64,000 bases of DNA from Nymphaea colorata (taxonomy: Eukaryota > Streptophyta > Magnoliopsida > Nymphaeales > Nymphaeaceae): assembly GCF_008831285.2 (NCBI RefSeq), contig NC_045145.1, forward strand, positions 13,470,040 through 13,534,039. The letters run 5' to 3'. Positions within the stretch are counted from its first letter, which is position 1. The number at the start of each line of letters is the position of its first letter. This document shows positions 63,070 through 64,000 of the stretch, in pieces. The translations under genes and the position numbers were made by a program. The notes beneath the pieces were generated by a model that was given only the letters and a program-made list of their open reading frames with translations, was not told where the DNA came from and searched no databases.

Positions 63070-64000
63070 CAACAAACACTATGTTGCCCCAAAACTTTTT
63101 TAAGTTCGATCGGACCAAATTCGGTCAGGGATGTATGTGGGACGATGGTCGGGGTTCATGAGTAGGTTTGGCTGCCAACAAAAATAGACAAATGGAAAGT
63201 GGAACGTCATGCCTGGGCCCACCGGCGCCGGACTTATGCTTAACCGCTTTATACAACCTAGTCAAATCACCAACTCGCCGGCCGCCGTTCCTTTAATTGG
63301 CAAGTCGACGGTGAAGCAAAAACTGGATGAGCCATCCATCCGTCCAACCAATGGGTGATTCAGAGACCCGACATCCATGCTGACGTTTGGTAAGAAAAAT
63401 CCACAAAACTTCGTTGCAGCCGTCTTTTCCGTGTCGATCCGCAATCCATATATGGAACGATTAGTCTAAACCTCCATCTGCTTTAACTTCATCTGATCCT
63501 AACAGCCAACGGCGCCTCTACGTAATTATTAATTTGAGATGAGCCCAATCTTGACGTACTAATGGCAACAGATGAGAAAGGGTTTCCCCCAAATTTACAA
63601 ACCCAACCAACCCTTACGCCATCGCCCGCAACTTCCAGATCTAGATCTAGGGATCAGTACTTGTTTGAATGAAGCTTATCTTATCTTGTTTGCCATCAAT
63701 GTTGAGGGAGCATCGGTTATAAGATAAGGTCGACGATCAACTTCAGATGTAGCTAGCTAGCTGCTCTGCTATGTCGATCGATCCGACGTTTGCTATATAT
63801 ACTCCATTCATTTACACGGGGATGAGAATTCGGCTCTTTTGTCTTCTCCTTCACGTCCATGCGGTTAGCCCATTGGGCTGAACTTCCGTGGATATCTGGT
63901 CTCTCTCCAGTACCTACTTGATCAGAAAGGTCCACAACCACCACCAACTTCATTTGCGCCGCCCCCCGTCTTCTGACGACAAATTCGGCTCGAGACTGAC

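Larger units (their letters stand above)
62867..64000. other. Alpha-amylase promoter region and window end
   Basis: On the minus strand this contains the TATA box (62932-62939) and further upstream noncoding DNA. TAACAAT and TAACAAG words lie near 62964-62980 on the plus strand. No gene is recognised in the last kilobase, and a GATC/CTAG-rich patch at 63630-63790 has no clear meaning. Confidence 0.45.

Overview
The window is nuclear DNA from a flowering plant. It has GT-AG introns, plant-specific protein families (RABA6, PPR proteins, the land-plant CCC cotransporter, secreted alpha-amylase), a Pol III tRNA gene, many dinucleotide microsatellites and plant-type hAT, Copia and Gypsy elements. 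I cannot place the species. The moderate exon GC and intron structure fit many angiosperms, and nothing decides the lineage.

Layout. 1-5558: a two-exon RABA6-type Rab GTPase (minus strand, 1706-2667), then about 2.9 kb of noncoding DNA. 5559-8213: a two-exon P-class PPR gene (minus). 10242-10835: an intronless calmodulin-like gene with four EF-hands (plus). 11507-14040: a decayed PLS-class PPR pseudogene resembling OTP87 (minus), split by a 736-bp non-autonomous hAT element. 15239-15319: tRNA-Leu(CAG). 16676-19265: a four-exon gene for ribosomal protein eL34 (minus). 20327-29984: a nested repeat island. A 6.9-kb hAT transposon with matching 8-bp target duplications lies inside an older LTR-type element that has its own 5-bp target duplication. 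33017-58546: one large 13-exon gene for a cation-chloride cotransporter (980 residues, apparently intact). Its introns carry a Gypsy fossil, a Copia fossil, two small hAT-like elements and many microsatellites. 61009-62866: a four-exon secreted alpha-amylase gene (minus).

The genes do not form a pathway. They are ordinary single plant genes in membrane traffic, organelle RNA processing, Ca2+ signalling, translation, ion transport and starch breakdown. The main interest is in the transposon archaeology. Several insertions can be delimited to the base from target-site duplications, one of them inside a former coding exon. Both large retroelements in the cotransporter introns lie antisense to the gene. 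I found no CRISPR array, operon, toxin system or other clear candidate for an undescribed system. The odd structures that remain are an array of about ten spaced CCAAATGTG-like words, a 53-bp tandem duplication and a possible 5' UTR intron in eL34.
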